DNA from: Pseudomonadota bacterium
GTDB lineage: Bacteria; Pseudomonadota; Alphaproteobacteria; Rhizobiales; Devosiaceae
Length of the DNA stretch: 42,806 nt
Reading direction: 5' to 3'
Assembly: GCA_023433775.1 (NCBI GenBank)
Contig: JAEYTY010000141.1
Coordinates: 1 to 42,806 of the forward strand
Part shown: positions 42,289 through 42,806 of the stretch, one piece after another
How positions within the stretch are numbered: position 1 is the first letter of the stretch
Layout: each line of letters opens with the position of its first letter
Position numbers and translations under genes: made by a program
Notes under the pieces: model-generated
The model's database searches: none
Seen by the model: only the letters and a program-made list of their open reading frames with translations
Told to the model about the DNA's origin: nothing

Positions 42289-42806
42289 TTAGAGGAGCTT
42301 CATCACAGATTTGATGCCATGCGTCTCGATGTTCGAAATTGCGTCGAGATAGGCGTCGACATCTATGCCTGAGGGGCTGAGGCAGTTCGCGAGTTTGGGC
42401 CGGAGATCGCCCAGTTCCATGTCGGAAGCGCGCCATTCAGGGACGGCCACGACCTCCTCAACGCGGGTTGTTCCATTGGCCAGCGTAACCTCGTAGCGGG
42501 CCTCGAAGCGGCCGCCAGCCACAAGCTCTTTCATCTCGACCCGCTGCGCGAGATCGAGAATGGCGGGCGCCTTGCGCTGTTCCTCGGCAAATGCCGCCAG
42601 ATCGATCTCATCACGGGTCATGGCCGAGGCGAAAACGAAGGGGATCGAGAATTTCGCGTCGATGGCCGTCCTGGGCGCGATGCGGCTTTCGCGTGGCACG
42701 AACAGCATGTCGTTGGGCGGCGTCGCCGTCACCTGCACATCGGCAATGGCCTTGGCGGTCACGCCCTTTTTCCGCAGGAACTGCGCAGCGACGATAGCGC
42801 TATGCG
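42289..42806 (-). CDS. MmgE/PrpD-family protein, C-terminal part (runs off the right edge)
   Basis: The last roughly 170 residues of an MmgE/PrpD protein are visible; the frame is open to the window edge, with the sequence HSAIVAAQFLRKKG just inside it. It includes KFSIPFVFASAM and the typical C-terminal two-domain tail with ANGTTRVEEVVAVP. The family includes 2-methylcitrate dehydratase, cis-aconitate decarboxylase and iminodisuccinate epimerase, so it is probably a dehydratase or epimerase. Partial gene: the catalytic N-terminal domain lies outside the window. Confidence 0.82.
   Translation of the reverse strand, partial: HSAIVAAQFLRKKGVTAKAIADVQVTATPPNDMLFVPRESRIAPRTAIDAKFSIPFVFASAMTRDEIDLAAFAEEQRKAPAILDLAQRVEMKELVAGGRFEARYEVTLANGTTRVEEVVAVPEWRASDMELGDLRPKLANCLSPSGIDVDAYLDAISNIETHGIKSVMKLL

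Noticed and set aside
1..42806. CRISPR array, phage defence island, prophage or transposon
   Set aside because: No regularly spaced repeats, integrase, transposase or phage genes seen; direct repeats limited to the elements listed.

Overview
The window looks like the chromosome of a GC-rich alphaproteobacterium of the Hyphomicrobiales, most likely a Devosia-like (Devosiaceae) organism. The order recO-era-rnc-lepB-acpS-pyrE-rsh-rpoZ, with an NYN-domain gene, smpB and dapA next to it, is typical of that order. The genus is an inference from gene order and protein style, not from a database match. I saw no rRNA, tRNA, CRISPR array, insertion sequence or prophage gene.

1-9.4 kb is housekeeping. 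A tightly packed minus-strand operon (rpoZ, then rsh, pyrE, acpS, lepB, rnc, era, recO) has several 4-8 nt gene overlaps. smpB and dapA follow on the same strand, and an NYN-domain RNase-like gene faces smpB. A 149-bp palindromic repeat between recO and era supplies the era stop codon, and a second extragenic palindrome sits at the left edge.

9.5-21.7 kb is mixed. It holds an alpha/beta-hydrolase-fold protein that seems to have lost its catalytic Ser and His. It also has an envelope operon: a roughly 1000-residue OmpA-domain protein with six internal repeats, a 38-residue membrane peptide, and a membrane-anchored helix-hairpin-helix protein. A large porin follows, with a structured leader and a possible CtrA site. 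The rest is an SDR dehydrogenase, a solitary nagA, an AHSA1/SRPBCC protein and an MHYT-PAS-GGDEF-EAL regulator.

21.8-28.5 kb is a catabolic locus: a DctPQM-type TRAP transporter followed by a DhaK-DhaL fusion kinase, an IclR regulator, and a DHDPS/NAL-family lyase. Three copies of a 17-bp palindrome (26575, 27427, 27549) sit in front of dctP, iclR and the lyase, so the locus is probably one IclR regulon. The likely logic is import of an acid, Schiff-base aldol cleavage, and phosphorylation of a C3/C4 keto product. The substrate is unknown.

28.7-42.8 kb starts with a DUF421 membrane protein and continues as a sugar-acid catabolic island. It encodes five different enolase-superfamily (mandelate racemase/muconate lactonizing type) enzymes, a NIPSNAP protein, a GntR/FCD regulator, a complete carbohydrate ABC importer, an RraA-like lyase, and the C-terminal part of an MmgE/PrpD protein that runs off the right edge. 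The gntR-enolase C-enolase B-NIPSNAP-enolase A genes read leftward. They diverge from a rightward operon of ABC importer, enolase D and RraA-like protein. Together with the TRAP/lyase/kinase locus this is the best candidate for an undescribed pathway in the window.
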